From positions 33,858,687 through 33,922,686 of the forward strand of contig NC_052511.1 of NCBI RefSeq assembly GCF_014356525.2: 64,000 nt of DNA, written 5' to 3'. The stretch comes from Nilaparvata lugens. Taxonomy: Eukaryota > Arthropoda > Insecta > Hemiptera > Delphacidae. The position numbers were made by a program, and so were the translations under genes. Positions 33,752 to 43,957 of this stretch are shown piece after piece. Below the pieces are notes generated by a model that was not told where the DNA came from, did not search any database, and was given only the letters and a program-made list of their open reading frames with translations. Position 1 is the first letter of the stretch; the number at the start of each line of letters is the position of its first letter.

Positions 33752-35056
33752 TTATGTTTTCAGTACATTAATATTTTTTGTGTACATATTCTGAACAAAA
33801 ACTTTAACTTCAACCAATATTTTAGTTTGTAGGATAGGGTTTCTCTCAATTAGTAGTTCATACTCTCTTTTCTTTGGAGGTATTTTATTTTTTATATGGG
33901 ATGAAAAGAAAGCTGCGACAATCCTATTTTCTTCATCCTCCCATTTTACGAATTCTCTCTTGGCTTTGGATTTTGAAGGAGAATTGAGGATTTTGGAGAT
34001 TTTGAGGGGGGATGCTTTTGGAGAATTTTCCTCATTCAATACTACATCATCTTCAAAGTTGTCAACTTCTTCTTCACCTGACGATTCAGCATGCCCCTGC
34101 TCCTCTAACAAATTGTCTTCAAGATTAGCATCTATCTTGTCGAGGGCGAGCCCCTTGTATTTGGAAGCTTCTCCCTTCTCCATAGCTAACAATAGCTTCA
34201 CAATCTTCGAGGTTTGAAATACATTGTCAGGTGATCGGTATTCATTTCGATGAATGTTCACTGTATGACCCATGAACGAGGACAGCTGTTCAACATCTTG
34301 CTCACTCATATCAAACAGCTGTGAAATAGTTGCTAAATGCTTCCTCAAAGATTTCGACGAAAGTGCGTCGGGTGTCTTTAGGTTAGCTCTATTTGCATGG
34401 TCTTTCAAAACTTTATACCCAACAATTGGGCTATCAGATGCAAGTGTCGGGAACAGGTAAGGATTAGTTTCCCTTACAAAGTTGTCCCTAAATTCAATCA
34501 GAATTTTTATTTTTTCCTGAACATCAAGAGAAAATAATACCGGAGTGGTTCTTCTCTTTCCCAGTATTACTAATCTTTTGAATTTTTGCAAAAGTATTCT
34601 TTCAGACGGCTTTATCACATCCTCAAATTCTTCATAGCATGAATCAATTCTTACTGATTGGTAGAGCTCCACAGTGAGCCTTTGAAGCTCACCCACCTTT
34701 TTCCTACATAATAGCATCACTCTGCAATAGATGACCTCACTTAAAGTCTTGGAAGCCAACTCATTATTTGAGTCAATCTTAAGTATTTCTACTGCTCTAT
34801 CCCCTTTGGCGATTAGATAATCTCTAAATTTTTTTAGGTCACTTGCCAGTGGCACAATAGTAATTTTGTTCATTTTATTTTGTTGAAGACAAGATGAGGC
34901 AGCATGGGAAAGTTCAACATTCCAGTTTGATACTATCAACATTCTAGTTGTTTTCAATTCCTCTTCAAGTTCAGAGGCCGTTTTGCCTGGTATGCAAAAC
35001 CTCCTCTTCAGAACATGGAAGATGGCTATTCCACAACACTCGTTTAGAGAAGTGCC
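33752..35056 (-). pseudogene. Tyrosine-recombinase-like protein, C-terminal part
   Basis: An open frame of about 434 codons runs from the LINE junction (35,056) to a stop at 33,752. Numbering from 34,957, it shows the tyrosine recombinase (Crypton/phage-integrase type) pattern: box I LLCRKKVGELQRLTVELYQ with Arg85; box II SSKSLRKHLATIS with Lys202-x-x-Arg205; FMGHTVNIHRNEY with His231 and the candidate nucleophile Tyr240. Arg85 to Tyr240 is 155 residues, normal for the fold. A Ser/Glu/Asp-rich and Lys-rich tail follows. The upstream coding lies beyond a LINE, so this copy is broken. I recall related uncharacterised proteins in many animals. It could be a domesticated gene or a transposon gene; the introns upstream favour the former. 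Confidence 0.72.
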
Positions 35057-35062
35057 TATATT
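35057..35062. repeat. Target-site duplication of the LINE, left copy
   Basis: tatatt, matching 40,596-40,601 on the other side of the LINE. Confidence 0.8.
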
Positions 35063-35586
35063 GAATTGAATTGAATTGAATTGAATCGCTGCCTTTATTA
35101 AAAACCTAGGAGGGCGAAGTTACGGCGCAGCCGGCCCTCTCTTACATTTAACCCTCCATACAATTCTAAGTTACAACTAAAACAACATCATAAACAATGA
35201 ACTAAAGTAAAAGAAAACAATAACTTAGAAAACAAATTAACAAGAGAAAAAATATATGTATATATAAATATAATAATTATATTTATTTTTGATTATATTA
35301 TAATCATTTATAATTATATATAAATATAATAAAAAAAAAAATAGAGAAAACTCGAACTCCTTTTGAATTTAAGTATGTAAAGGGGTTATGCAAAAGGAAG
35401 AAGAGAAAAGTGAATACAGTTGAGAATTTTCAGTCCAAATCCATAGATTATTCAGGTAGAAGAAAGCAAAGAAGGGAAAAGAAAGAAAAGAAAAAGGAAG
35501 GGAGGAAGAAGGAAGAAAGAGAGGAACCACACATACACACACACACACACACATACAGACTTGAATTACGGGTTAGGGAGCATTCC

Positions 35587-36347
35587 AGCCGAGTCCACCA
35601 CCTCTGATCCACCGCAAGACAGCCGCACCGAACCGGCGATGCCCCTCAACTAGCTTCAGCTCAGCAGGCAAAGAATTCCATAAACTACAGGCTGTCACAA
35701 GGAACGACTTATTGAACATAACAGTCCTATGTGTTGGGACAGCCAGCAGATGTTCCTCCATGGCTAAAATCACCCAAGTAACGGTACTCCACTGCCAGAT
35801 ACTTAGGCGTTTTGGTTTTCAATATCTTATGCAGGAAGCACAAAGCATGATGTGATCTACTCTCACGCAGCTTCATGAGTTCAAGTCTGTTAAAGTATTT
35901 GGTCACATGGTCGTCATGTCTCAGGTTGAAGATAAATCGAACACAATAATTATGTGCACGCTGCATCCTCTGCAAAAGTTGAACTGTCATGTCAAGAGTC
36001 ACAATGTCACAGTAGTTGAAGATTGGGAAAATCAGAGTCTTGACCAGCATAACCTTTGTTGGAAAGGGAATGAAGTCAGAGATCCTCTTCAATGTCATGA
36101 TCCCCCCAATGACCCTGTTACAAGTCTGAGTCATGTGGCTGGTCCAGTCAAGAGTCCTTGTTATTGTCAGTCCCAAATTTTTCATGTCAGAACTGTATTC
36201 CAATTGAATGTTATTCAATGTTATGTATGGTCCATTAGATATGTCAATTGTGTTTAAAAGTCTTGAGTAACCTATCACTATAGATTTCGATTTTGTCTCG
36301 TTACTTTTCAGTCCATTATTCTCAGTCCACTGTACCAAACGAGTCAA
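35587..36347 (-). pseudogene. LINE ORF2 C-terminal region
   Basis: Reads TRLVQWTENNGLKSNETKSK, then NIQLEYSSDMKNLGLTITRT, MQRAHNYCVRFIFNLRHDD and, after a frame change near 35,750, FNKSFLVTACSLWNSLPAEL. This is the thumb and tail region after the RT. Frame changes at 36,350-36,400 separate it from the palm. Confidence 0.82.
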
Positions 36348-36397
36348 GTCAGCATTGACCTCATCAACTGTGACGCAAAGTCATTTTTCTTGCAGTG

Positions 36398-37303
36398 TCA
36401 GTATATTTGTAAATCATCTGCATACAGGTGATGTCTGGTCTTAAGTAGAGTGCTTGTCACATCATTTATGTAAATGCTGAACAGTAGAGGACCCAATACC
36501 GAACCCTGAGGAACTCCTCTGTTCACTTCACGCCACCGTGAAGAGGCATCCTCAACTCTCACACACTGACACCGACCCCGAAGATAGGACCTCACCCATG
36601 CCACAGTGGAGTTGGAAAAACCCAATTTTCTGAGTTTGTAGAGTAGAGTAGGATGGAAAATACTGTCGAATGCCTTGCTAAATACTATTAGGACTAGAAC
36701 TGTTAGCTCTCTATTATCCATGGCCCTACGGATGTTGTCAGTTACTCTGAGGAGTGCAGAGGTGGTGCTATGACCGCTGCGGATCCCCGATTGAAAGTCA
36801 CCAATCAATCCAGAGCCATGGACGAATGTGCTCAATTGGGAGTGAACAATGATTTCCAGAGCCTTTGACAAGACGGACAATAAGCTAATAGGCCTGTAAT
36901 CAGATGGAGAGAGAGGGTTAGGGATCTTGTTCAAAGGGATTACAATGGATGACTTCCAGTCATCAGGAAAAACCGACGTTAAAAGTGAGGTATTGATTAA
37001 ATGAGTGAGTAAAGGAAGGATGAGAGGAAGGATAATTTTGATAAATTTGATTGGAATACCATCTGCACCAACAGCATTACTCTTTACTCTATGAACAGCC
37101 AAGAAGACCTCTTGCTCCGTGACATTGGAGAAGTAGAAATCCTCATTTGGATGACAATCAGGCAGAGAGTCAAAGTGAGCACGAGCTTGGTCCAAACTTA
37201 CAGGGATGTCAGTGAAGAAATCATTGAGATCATCCAGCGAGTGAGCAACAGTCAGTACCTGCCTCTCCTTGCCAGCTCCAATCTCCCTCAGAGCACGCCA
37301 CAA
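36398..37303 (-). pseudogene. LINE reverse transcriptase with motif A Asp lost
   Basis: The RT palm: DYRPISLLSVLSKALEIIVH, motif B NRGVPQGSVLGPLLFSIYIN and motif C RHHLYADDLQIY. In motif A the sequence is VLVLIVFSKAFDSIFHPTLL, where functional copies have Asp in place of the Val after LI. The first catalytic Asp is therefore gone. It is in the same frame as the endonuclease ORF, with a TGA between them at 37,340-37,342. Confidence 0.88.
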
Positions 37304-37339
37304 AGATGAAGTTGATGATCGCTTTGAGGAGATCGAGTT

Positions 37340-38470
37340 TCAGTAAAATGTAGCTTTAGAATTTCTAATTTTTTGCTTGCAAGAGTTTCTCAAACGCTTA
37401 TAATGATTGAAATCATTGGGGCTTTTTGACGCTCTTGCTTTTTTGCACCAATAATCTCGATCCCTCATTAGCTGGAGTATCTCATCAGTGAGCCATGGAG
37501 CAGGATCCCTGGTTATTCTACGATTTTTCAAAGGAACTTGTTTTTCAAAAAGAGAGATTATATTGTGATTCAAAATGTTCAACATAACATTAACATCATT
37601 AGTATGGAATATGTGTAGCCAGTCAAGGTTAATTGCATCATTAAACAAGTTGTGGTAGTTAATATTCTTATAATCTCTATAAGTGATTATTTCAGGTTTA
37701 GGCTTAGGCCTCTTGATATTATAGACAAGGAATATCATATCATGTGCAGAAAGGCCTGGAAAAGGGATCTGCCCATGGCACACAGCTGACTTCTTATCAG
37801 CAACTCCAATAAGATCAAGCAATGTGTCAGAGGTGGATGTATGGTGCGTAGCTTGGAGAGGCAGCAAGGTCATACCATTCACAAAAAACATAGTGGTCAG
37901 TTGTATTTTGTCATGAGTATCAGGTCCAAGTAAGTCAGTATTGAAGTCACCCATGATAGCCACATGTTCATAGGGCACCATCAGCTCAAGTAGTGCTTCC
38001 GCAAATTCTGACATATACCCAATATGAGGCGACCTGTAGCAAACTGCTATTAACATGTAAACCTCAATAAACATGTATTCAGGTCTAGCTGCACGGGAGG
38101 TATCAGAGGAAAACTTATGAACAGGCAACAGAGAACGCTTGACAAACGCGGCAACCCCTCCCCCATTCTTGTGTAACCGGTCATTCCTAATGAGCACATA
38201 ATCCTCGAGTGCAACAAGTCGATTAGGGATTGTCAGTTTTAGCCAGGTTTCAGATATAAGAATGATGTCACAATCTTTGCCCTCAAAAGTGTGCCTAAAT
38301 TCATCTATATGGCAGAGAACGGATTGTGCAGTGACATGAGCGACTTTAAGACGATCAGGGAAAGGAGAGACAGCCTGCTTGAGGGCATCGCTGACACTCA
38401 GTGCGGCCGCGCCATCATCCTGCTGTATAGACAAGGTGGCTGCAACGAAGCAGCAAGGCAGAAGAGAGGG
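37340..38470 (-). pseudogene. LINE endonuclease domain and linker
   Basis: Contains LKVAHVTAQSVLCHIDEFRH (usual HxNxxSL/R start altered), DCDIILISETWLKLTIPN, GGVAAFVKRSLLPV, VAIMGDFNTDLLGPD and the SAHDMIFLVY motif (normally SDHD, so Asp before His is Ala here). In an active LINE it would nick target DNA. It ends at a TGA that interrupts the frame just before the RT. Confidence 0.85.
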
Positions 38471-38509
38471 GTGAAATGGCGAAACAACAAGAAGATACAA
38501 AAAAGACAC

Positions 38510-39480
38510 TTACCACATTCATACTGACACACACACACACACAAAGAAAGAAATGAGAGAAGAAATATAGAAATCATATGAGATAAAAGAAAAACAAAAT
38601 CAAGTGAAGAAGTCGAGTGCTATGAACAATAGGATAATGCTGTATTAGATGGCCAAGGCGGTTCGGCTCCATTGATACAAGCATACTAATACTGTTAATC
38701 AAATACAAGTACCACAGGAATAGCGAATATTGAGAAGAAAAAAGAAGCAGAAGGCTGATAACTTAATCAAAATACTGTAATTAGCAAAATATTTACAGAG
38801 AGAAAAAAATATTTATATGCACATACATATATTATAGGCAACAAACTGAATACTGCTAGTGTATGAGCGGTTACTTATTTCCATTGTGACACAGAGAAAT
38901 GAGAAGATCGCCATAAAAACATACTTAAACATATCCTAATATATGATAATAATAATAAAAGAATAAATAGTCGAAAATAATAATAGAAAAGTGAATAATG
39001 TTATCATGTACTCCTGACAAAGAGGTAAACCCTACCGATTAGGAAGAATTAGGACAGAGAACGGAGGCAACATATAAGTTAGGCGTAGTCATGATAATGG
39101 GATGAGAAAGACAACTAGATCACAATCACGTGAAATTCTACTCTTCATTCACACACAGAAATATAATGCAAAAGTAACATCAAGATAATATATGGATTTG
39201 ACTGAATGGAAAGGTTCTGTTGAAGAGAAATGTTATACTGAATCATACTACATTCATCTATCCGACCGACAATAAAGAGAAATAAAGTAATAAAATTCTA
39301 AGAAAAAAACAAATAATAATAATAATAGTAATTAATGATTCATTGGATGAAATTAAGTGGACAGAGAGTATGAAATATGAAATCAAATGAATATGCTGTA
39401 TATTGTGTTGAATAAATGGAACAAATAAATTAAATAAAATCATATCATTAATGGAAATTTAAAACTCAAAGCATAAAAAA
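38510..39480. other. LINE inter-ORF region, noncoding
   Basis: An AT-rich stretch between ORF1 and ORF2 of the LINE, about 950 bp with no frame. It includes a (CA)n run at 38,526-38,544. It is unusually long for a LINE inter-ORF gap and may hold a further insertion I could not delimit. Confidence 0.4.
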
Positions 39481-39496
39481 TACATTTCTCAGACAT

Positions 39497-40364
39497 GGTT
39501 GGCTGCACTATGCTTTCTACCCTCAGTGTCAGTCCAATAAATAATTCCATCAAAGGACCATATGTTTTTATATCCAAATTTTTCAACCATTGGATTATAT
39601 AATTGTATTCTTTGTTGTGTTAAGTCCTCCCTTATAACAACGCCAGTACCCTTGAGCTTTTTCTTCTGAGAGAAAACTGCATACCGTTGACGATAGCTAA
39701 CGAATTTGACAGTGATGGCGCGGGGTCGGGGTGGAGGGGTGTTGGACGCGACGGTCAGCTAAAGCCCCACGCGATGCGAGGAGCGATCAATGTCTTGCAG
39801 CTCGATGTTAACACCCAGCTTATCTTTACAAACATCGATCACTAGTTGATCAGTATCTTCCTTGTTTGCTTCTGGCACTCACATTGTAAAGGTAATATGC
39901 ACTCCGAATATGCGAATACAGTTTCTTCTTTGATACTGCTCTGAATTATCGGCACGATCGAACGATTGCTTGACTTTCTCATCACTGAGCTTAAGCTGCT
40001 CTTTCAACGATGACACTTCTTTTTGAAGATCCACTTTTTGAAGAATAGCAGACTTCAGAGATGCTGTCAACCCCTCAATGACTAGGGAAGACACGCCGGA
40101 CACAATGTCTTTAACTAATTTGTTATATACATTGCTGTCATTTAGAATTTTAATCACGAAATTGTTCTCAATACCTGAGATAACAGCTGGTGATAGAAGG
40201 CGAGCCGGTTCAGAGGCAGAGCCTTGCTTCGAAGCCGTAGATGTTGTCTGCTGTGGCACCTTATCTTTCACAGCTGATGAGGATGACTGCGATGATGACG
40301 ATGACTGCTTATCTGCTTTGCCTGACTGAGAACAAGTCACAGTAGTGTGTTTTGGTGAATTCAT
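39497..40364 (-). pseudogene. LINE ORF1 (coiled coil + RRM-type), two stops
   Basis: The likely start is MNSPKHTTVTCSQSGKADKQ at 40,364. A Ser-rich region, a helical coiled coil (LQKEVSSLKEQLKLSDEKVK) and RRNCIRIFGVHITF follow. A stop at 39,879-39,881 breaks the frame, which then continues EANKEDTDQLVIDVC, LQDIDRSSHRVG, another stop, RAITVKFVSYRQRYAVFS and KLKGTGVVIREDLTQQR. This is the Transposase_22-like ORF1 layout of many invertebrate LINEs. It would bind element RNA. Confidence 0.78.
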
Positions 40365-40595
40365 TATTAATTTTCGTTTTAAGACACAATTTGCAGCCAC
40401 AACACGAAAGTAACAGGAATTATAAACTGACAATTTAATAAAACAAAGAAAACTGCACATGACGGTACGTATAAAAATTAAAAAATCCAACTTTTAACTA
40501 ACGAGAATCTATGAAAAATGAGGAGCTCGAATCTGACACAGCCTCTACTCGGATTCTATCATTATCTGTGATATTACAAATATATTCGTAATACG

Positions 40596-40601
40596 TATAT
40601 T
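40596..40601. repeat. Target-site duplication of the LINE, right copy
   Basis: tatatt; see 35,057-35,062. Confidence 0.8.
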
Positions 40602-41260
40602 CATAGCATATGTTGGAGATGCATATGAATTGTCAATTATATTGTACCCAGCCTCTATCCTTGCAGATGCTACAAGTGTTTCAAAACACTGGGGTCTTAA
40701 AGCATGGATCAAATTCCTGATCAACGGATCAATTTTCTTAGCAGTTATAAGCAGTCAGCCAAGCTTTCTCATTTTTCTTGAGCAAACTGCAAATTGATGC
40801 CTTTTATAGTGAGTTTGCATGAAATGAGAGCCATACTCACATATCAATGTGTCTTTTTGGGCTGCGATTGTTACCTCATCAGGCCTTATTATTGGAAAAA
40901 TTTTCTGTCTTAATTGATGATCAGCTTTAAACTCATTTGTAATCATTGCAAGGCCTGCTGCCTGAGCTGCAGCCCTGGAACTTGAACCAGGGTTCAATGG
41001 GCATTGTTTTCTATGATTCCAGAGCGCAGATCTCTTATATAAACCTAAACAAAAAGTGCAAGGCAAAGGACCTTTTGTTTCGTTATCATCACTACTTTTT
41101 CAAACTCGACGAATGTTCCCAGTTTTGGTCGCAAGAAAGTTACCTTTTTTCCTTAGGATTGACAAGAGGCTTTTCCTTCTGCTACTATTTTTCTTGCAGC
41201 TCATAATTTGTTGAACTTCCATCTCTATTGAGTGGTTCCTTATCACATGTCAGGCAAAAC
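40602..41260 (-). pseudogene. Recombinase-like gene, N-terminal part with CCHC finger
   Basis: On the minus strand a frame from about 41,090 reads PCTFCLGLYKRSALWNHRKQ then C, a Cys-x2-Cys-x11-His-x3-Cys finger, followed by LRQKIFPIIRPDEV, YGSHFMQTHYKRHQF and KMRKLG. A TGA at 40,755-40,757 interrupts it, and the same frame continues 51 codons (LLITAKKIDPLIRNLI...) to the LINE junction. The TGA probably replaces CGA (Arg) by a CpG change. Further upstream (41,100-41,260) coding-like pieces (SLLSILRKKGNFSCDQNWEH; FCLTCDKEPLNRDG) lie in other frames, so there are frameshifts as well. Confidence 0.65.
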
Positions 41261-41305
41261 CGGTAATCATTGTTTCACAATAAAACTGTAGTCTCTGTTT
41301 CTTAC

Positions 41306-41512
41306 CAGCTTTGATGTTTTTTCATTTTCCTCTTCCCCCTCAATCTGTTCACCGTCAATGATTACAGAATGATCTTCACTGTAATCCTGTGAAGAAGCTA
41401 AAGGTGGTGGAGATGGTGATGTTGGTTGTGATGCAGTTTTGTTGATGAAATAGGCCTCATCTTCTTCATTAGTCAGCTGCCACGCATTGGCCAATGCTGC
41501 TCGCATTGCCAT
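41306..41512 (-). CDS. Candidate upstream exon of the recombinase-like gene
   Basis: The minus-strand acceptor ttgtgcccctag precedes ATGGCAATGCG at 41,512. The exon encodes MAMRAALANAWQLTNEEDEA and then an acidic, Ser/Pro-rich linker ending ENEKTSKL, followed by the donor ctg|gtaaga at 41,305. It could alternatively start translation at this Met. It is read in the same direction as the recombinase pieces and just upstream of them. The link to the finger-containing part is inferred from order only, because the next acceptor is unclear. Confidence 0.45.
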
Positions 41513-41983
41513 CTAGGGGCACAATCAGAAGTTGAAAAAAATTTCACTTGTATGATTAAATTTATTATTAATTATGAACTCTAAATCATAAGAAGGGTAT
41601 AGCCCTTCTTAATATATTATATTATTAATTATTAGAAGGGTGGCTACAAGAAGTATGTTTTACCAAATGCTGCCACTTGTTTAGCGGGATGTATAGAATG
41701 ATTTTAATTTTCAATTTTGATTCACCACCTTCTTACATCACTGGGATGAGTGGTAAATCAATCAGTAAATAATTCATTTGACAATCATCCTCTTCACTGG
41801 GAATTCCTCCACTGAATAGAGTGGATTGACCGATTCATTAAAAATAATTGACCAAAGCAAAGCTGAGGTCTTAGCTTCAACTTTATCGAATTTTGTATGT
41901 TTGTTTGTACCTCAGTATTGCAGTCGCAAGTATTAGTTATTGTCCAATAAAATATTTGGTATACAAGTACTTCAAAACAAGAG
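41513..41983. other. Putative intron, nothing recognised
   Basis: AT-rich. Contains aagaagggtatagcccttctt near 41,590, a short hairpin repeated in part at about 41,635. Confidence 0.4.
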
Positions 41984-42466
41984 GCGTCGACGTATATATT
42001 ATAGGGCTTTTTGAGGATAATACAAAAGGAAAAGGAGTCTCCATCGAACGCCAATATTACCATAAAAATCTGACCATAGTATCATTAATCATGAATCAGC
42101 TGTCGAGTGGATTATTGATTGTAATATTAATTACAATTAATATTAATTGGACGCATGCAATTAATTTCTCAATGTAACTTGGTAAAATTCAGCTGTTGTG
42201 TGGACTATTAGTTACATGCAATGAATGACGCATGCAATTAATAACTGAAAGTAACATAGTATTTTCTTTCGACCTTTCTCTGCTTTCAACTCGGGCTGAC
42301 CTGTTGCCAGTATGTCTTGCAGGAGATTAGCTTCTGATGTTAGTATTTTAGATACACCAACCCTAACAGCCATTAGTCGTTTTCACACAGATATCTCACC
42401 GACAGTATGGACAGAGGAGGCTGTGGTTTAACACTGCGCGAGGTCTACTGTTCACAGAACTACTAT
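41984..42466 (+). repeat. ~490-bp interspersed repeat, family G, copy 2
   Basis: A collinear partner of 12,363-12,893. Here it is 40-50 bp shorter because cgacatacagacaggattta-type sequence is missing near 42,400. It lies in the putative intron between the two candidate upstream exons of the recombinase-like gene. Confidence 0.8.
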
Positions 42467-42879
42467 TAATGTGATAATCTTTCTCTCCACAAAACTCTCT
42501 CCATTAATCATAAACACCTATGTCCACACTTGGTCGATGCACTTTACACATGCATTTCATCATTCAAATTTTTGCCTGATTTTAATAGGATGTGTGAAGC
42601 ACTAGACAAAAAGCAAAATGAACATTGAGACAAAACGAAAGTTGGAACGAAAATTGTTCAAGATGGATATAGCTAATGATTGATCATTCTCAGGGAGAAA
42701 AAATTCCGAGTAATTAAATATAATGCTAGAATGTTTTTATAGATAAGATTTTACTATGCTACTTTATGTATACTACTGTACTTTATGTACGGTAGCGCAC
42801 CGTCTCTACCGTCTTGTGGTAATAGAACAATAACAACAAGCTCTAGGAGGAATACACATTTCTGAGATAACTTACCTAC

Positions 42880-42924
42880 TTCAATGTTTAATAATGCCAG
42901 AGCCTTCTTTCTCCTACTGCTCTC
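42880..42924 (-). CDS. Candidate 45-bp exon upstream of 41,512
   Basis: The minus strand shows a strong acceptor, cctttatttcag|gagagc, and 15 codons, ESSRRKKALALLNIE. The donor is either gtaggt, keeping phase 0 with the exon at 41,512, or four bases later gtaagt, which would shift the frame. The exon is too short to identify by content. Support comes only from the splice signals and phase. Confidence 0.3.
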
Positions 42925-43426
42925 CTGAAATAAAGGAATAATGGGCTATTGTAAGCATTATGGAAGAACAGTTCTTTGTATCATTTAAAAAATTGGAAAA
43001 CTTGTTTATAACATATCATTCAATCTATGTTAAAATTCACTGTGAATTCCAAATCGATTTTTATTAGGTAGAATAAATATAGATAACTATTGATATTAGT
43101 CATAGTACTCATGGATAAATCTGTAGAAATTAGATAAGTAGCCTACCTCTACTATGACAATGATTTCTGTTGAAGTATACAAAATTGGGCATTTTCTTTA
43201 TTGATTTATTTCTAGTTTGTTATAGGTGTATATTTGCAAGGTGAATGATTAATCATCTTCTGTCTCCATTCGAAGGCAGCTTGTAGCCCAGTCAATAAAA
43301 GTTTTTTAGATCTGAAAATTAAATAAAAGCTGAATCTCTCACCATCGATAGAACCCTCCCAGAGGGTCATTCTCCCAAAAGTCACAAGAAATCCCCCTGG
43401 AGCTTACCCACCTAACCGGGCTGAAT
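42925..43426. other. Noncoding; one family F-like end
   Basis: Mostly AT-rich. At 43,283-43,300 ttgtagcccagtcaataaaa resembles the terminus of the family F elements, but no partner end is seen. Confidence 0.4.
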
Positions 43427-43648
43427 GAATTTGAAATTTATAATGGTAAAATTGGCAACGTTGCTGGCTGCCATAAGTTGCCACTGGCTGCCACTTGTAG
43501 GGTATCATGGAGAAATATACAAAAATATACATGGCTGCCATAAGTTTGGGAAGTTGATGGCTGCCATTATGATAGGACAATGGTACAATGTTAGCAAACT
43601 TTTCATTTATTGATATTATGACAATAAAAAAATATATAATATATATAT

Positions 43649-43692
<44 letters not shown>

Positions 43693-43904
43693 GCTCTGGA
43701 ATCTACTTTTTATTGTCATAATATCAATAACGAAAAGTTTGCTAACATTGTACCGTTGTCCTATCATAATGGCAGCCATCAACTTCCCGAACTATGGCAG
43801 CCATGAATATTTTTGTATATTTCTCCATGATACCCTACAAGTGGCAGCCAGTGGCGACTTATGGCAGCCAGCGACATTGCCAATTTTACCATCATAAATT
43901 TCAA

Positions 43905-43909
<5 letters not shown>
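43427..43909. mobile_element. Foldback element with ~205-bp arms
   Basis: The left arm 43,427-43,630 and right arm 43,707-43,909 are near-perfect inverted copies (aatttgaaatttataatggt at the left, the reverse at the right). Each arm carries several ggctgccataagtt / ggcagcca motifs. The 75-bp loop is mostly a (TA)n run. Confidence 0.9.

Positions 43910-43956
<47 letters not shown>
43905..43956. repeat. (TA)n microsatellite
   Basis: About 25 ta units at the right edge of the foldback element. Confidence 0.95.

Positions 43957-43957
<1 letters not shown>

Larger units (their letters stand above)
35063..40595 (-). mobile_element. 5.5-kb LINE inserted in the recombinase-like gene
   Basis: A full-length-looking non-LTR element on the minus strand: 5' leader (40,595-40,365), ORF1 (40,364-39,497), endonuclease-RT ORF2 (about 38,470-35,590) and a 3' end with a (ATTCA)n tail at 35,063-35,086. 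It is flanked by tatatt at 35,057-35,062 and 40,596-40,601. Several in-frame stops and a lost RT Asp show that it is dead now. Confidence 0.9.

Noticed and set aside
43300..43420. Possible minus-strand exon (VSSRGISCDFWENDPLGGFY) with splice-like flanks
   Set aside because: Only about 20 codons, no family match, and it adjoins a family F-like end; more likely repeat sequence.
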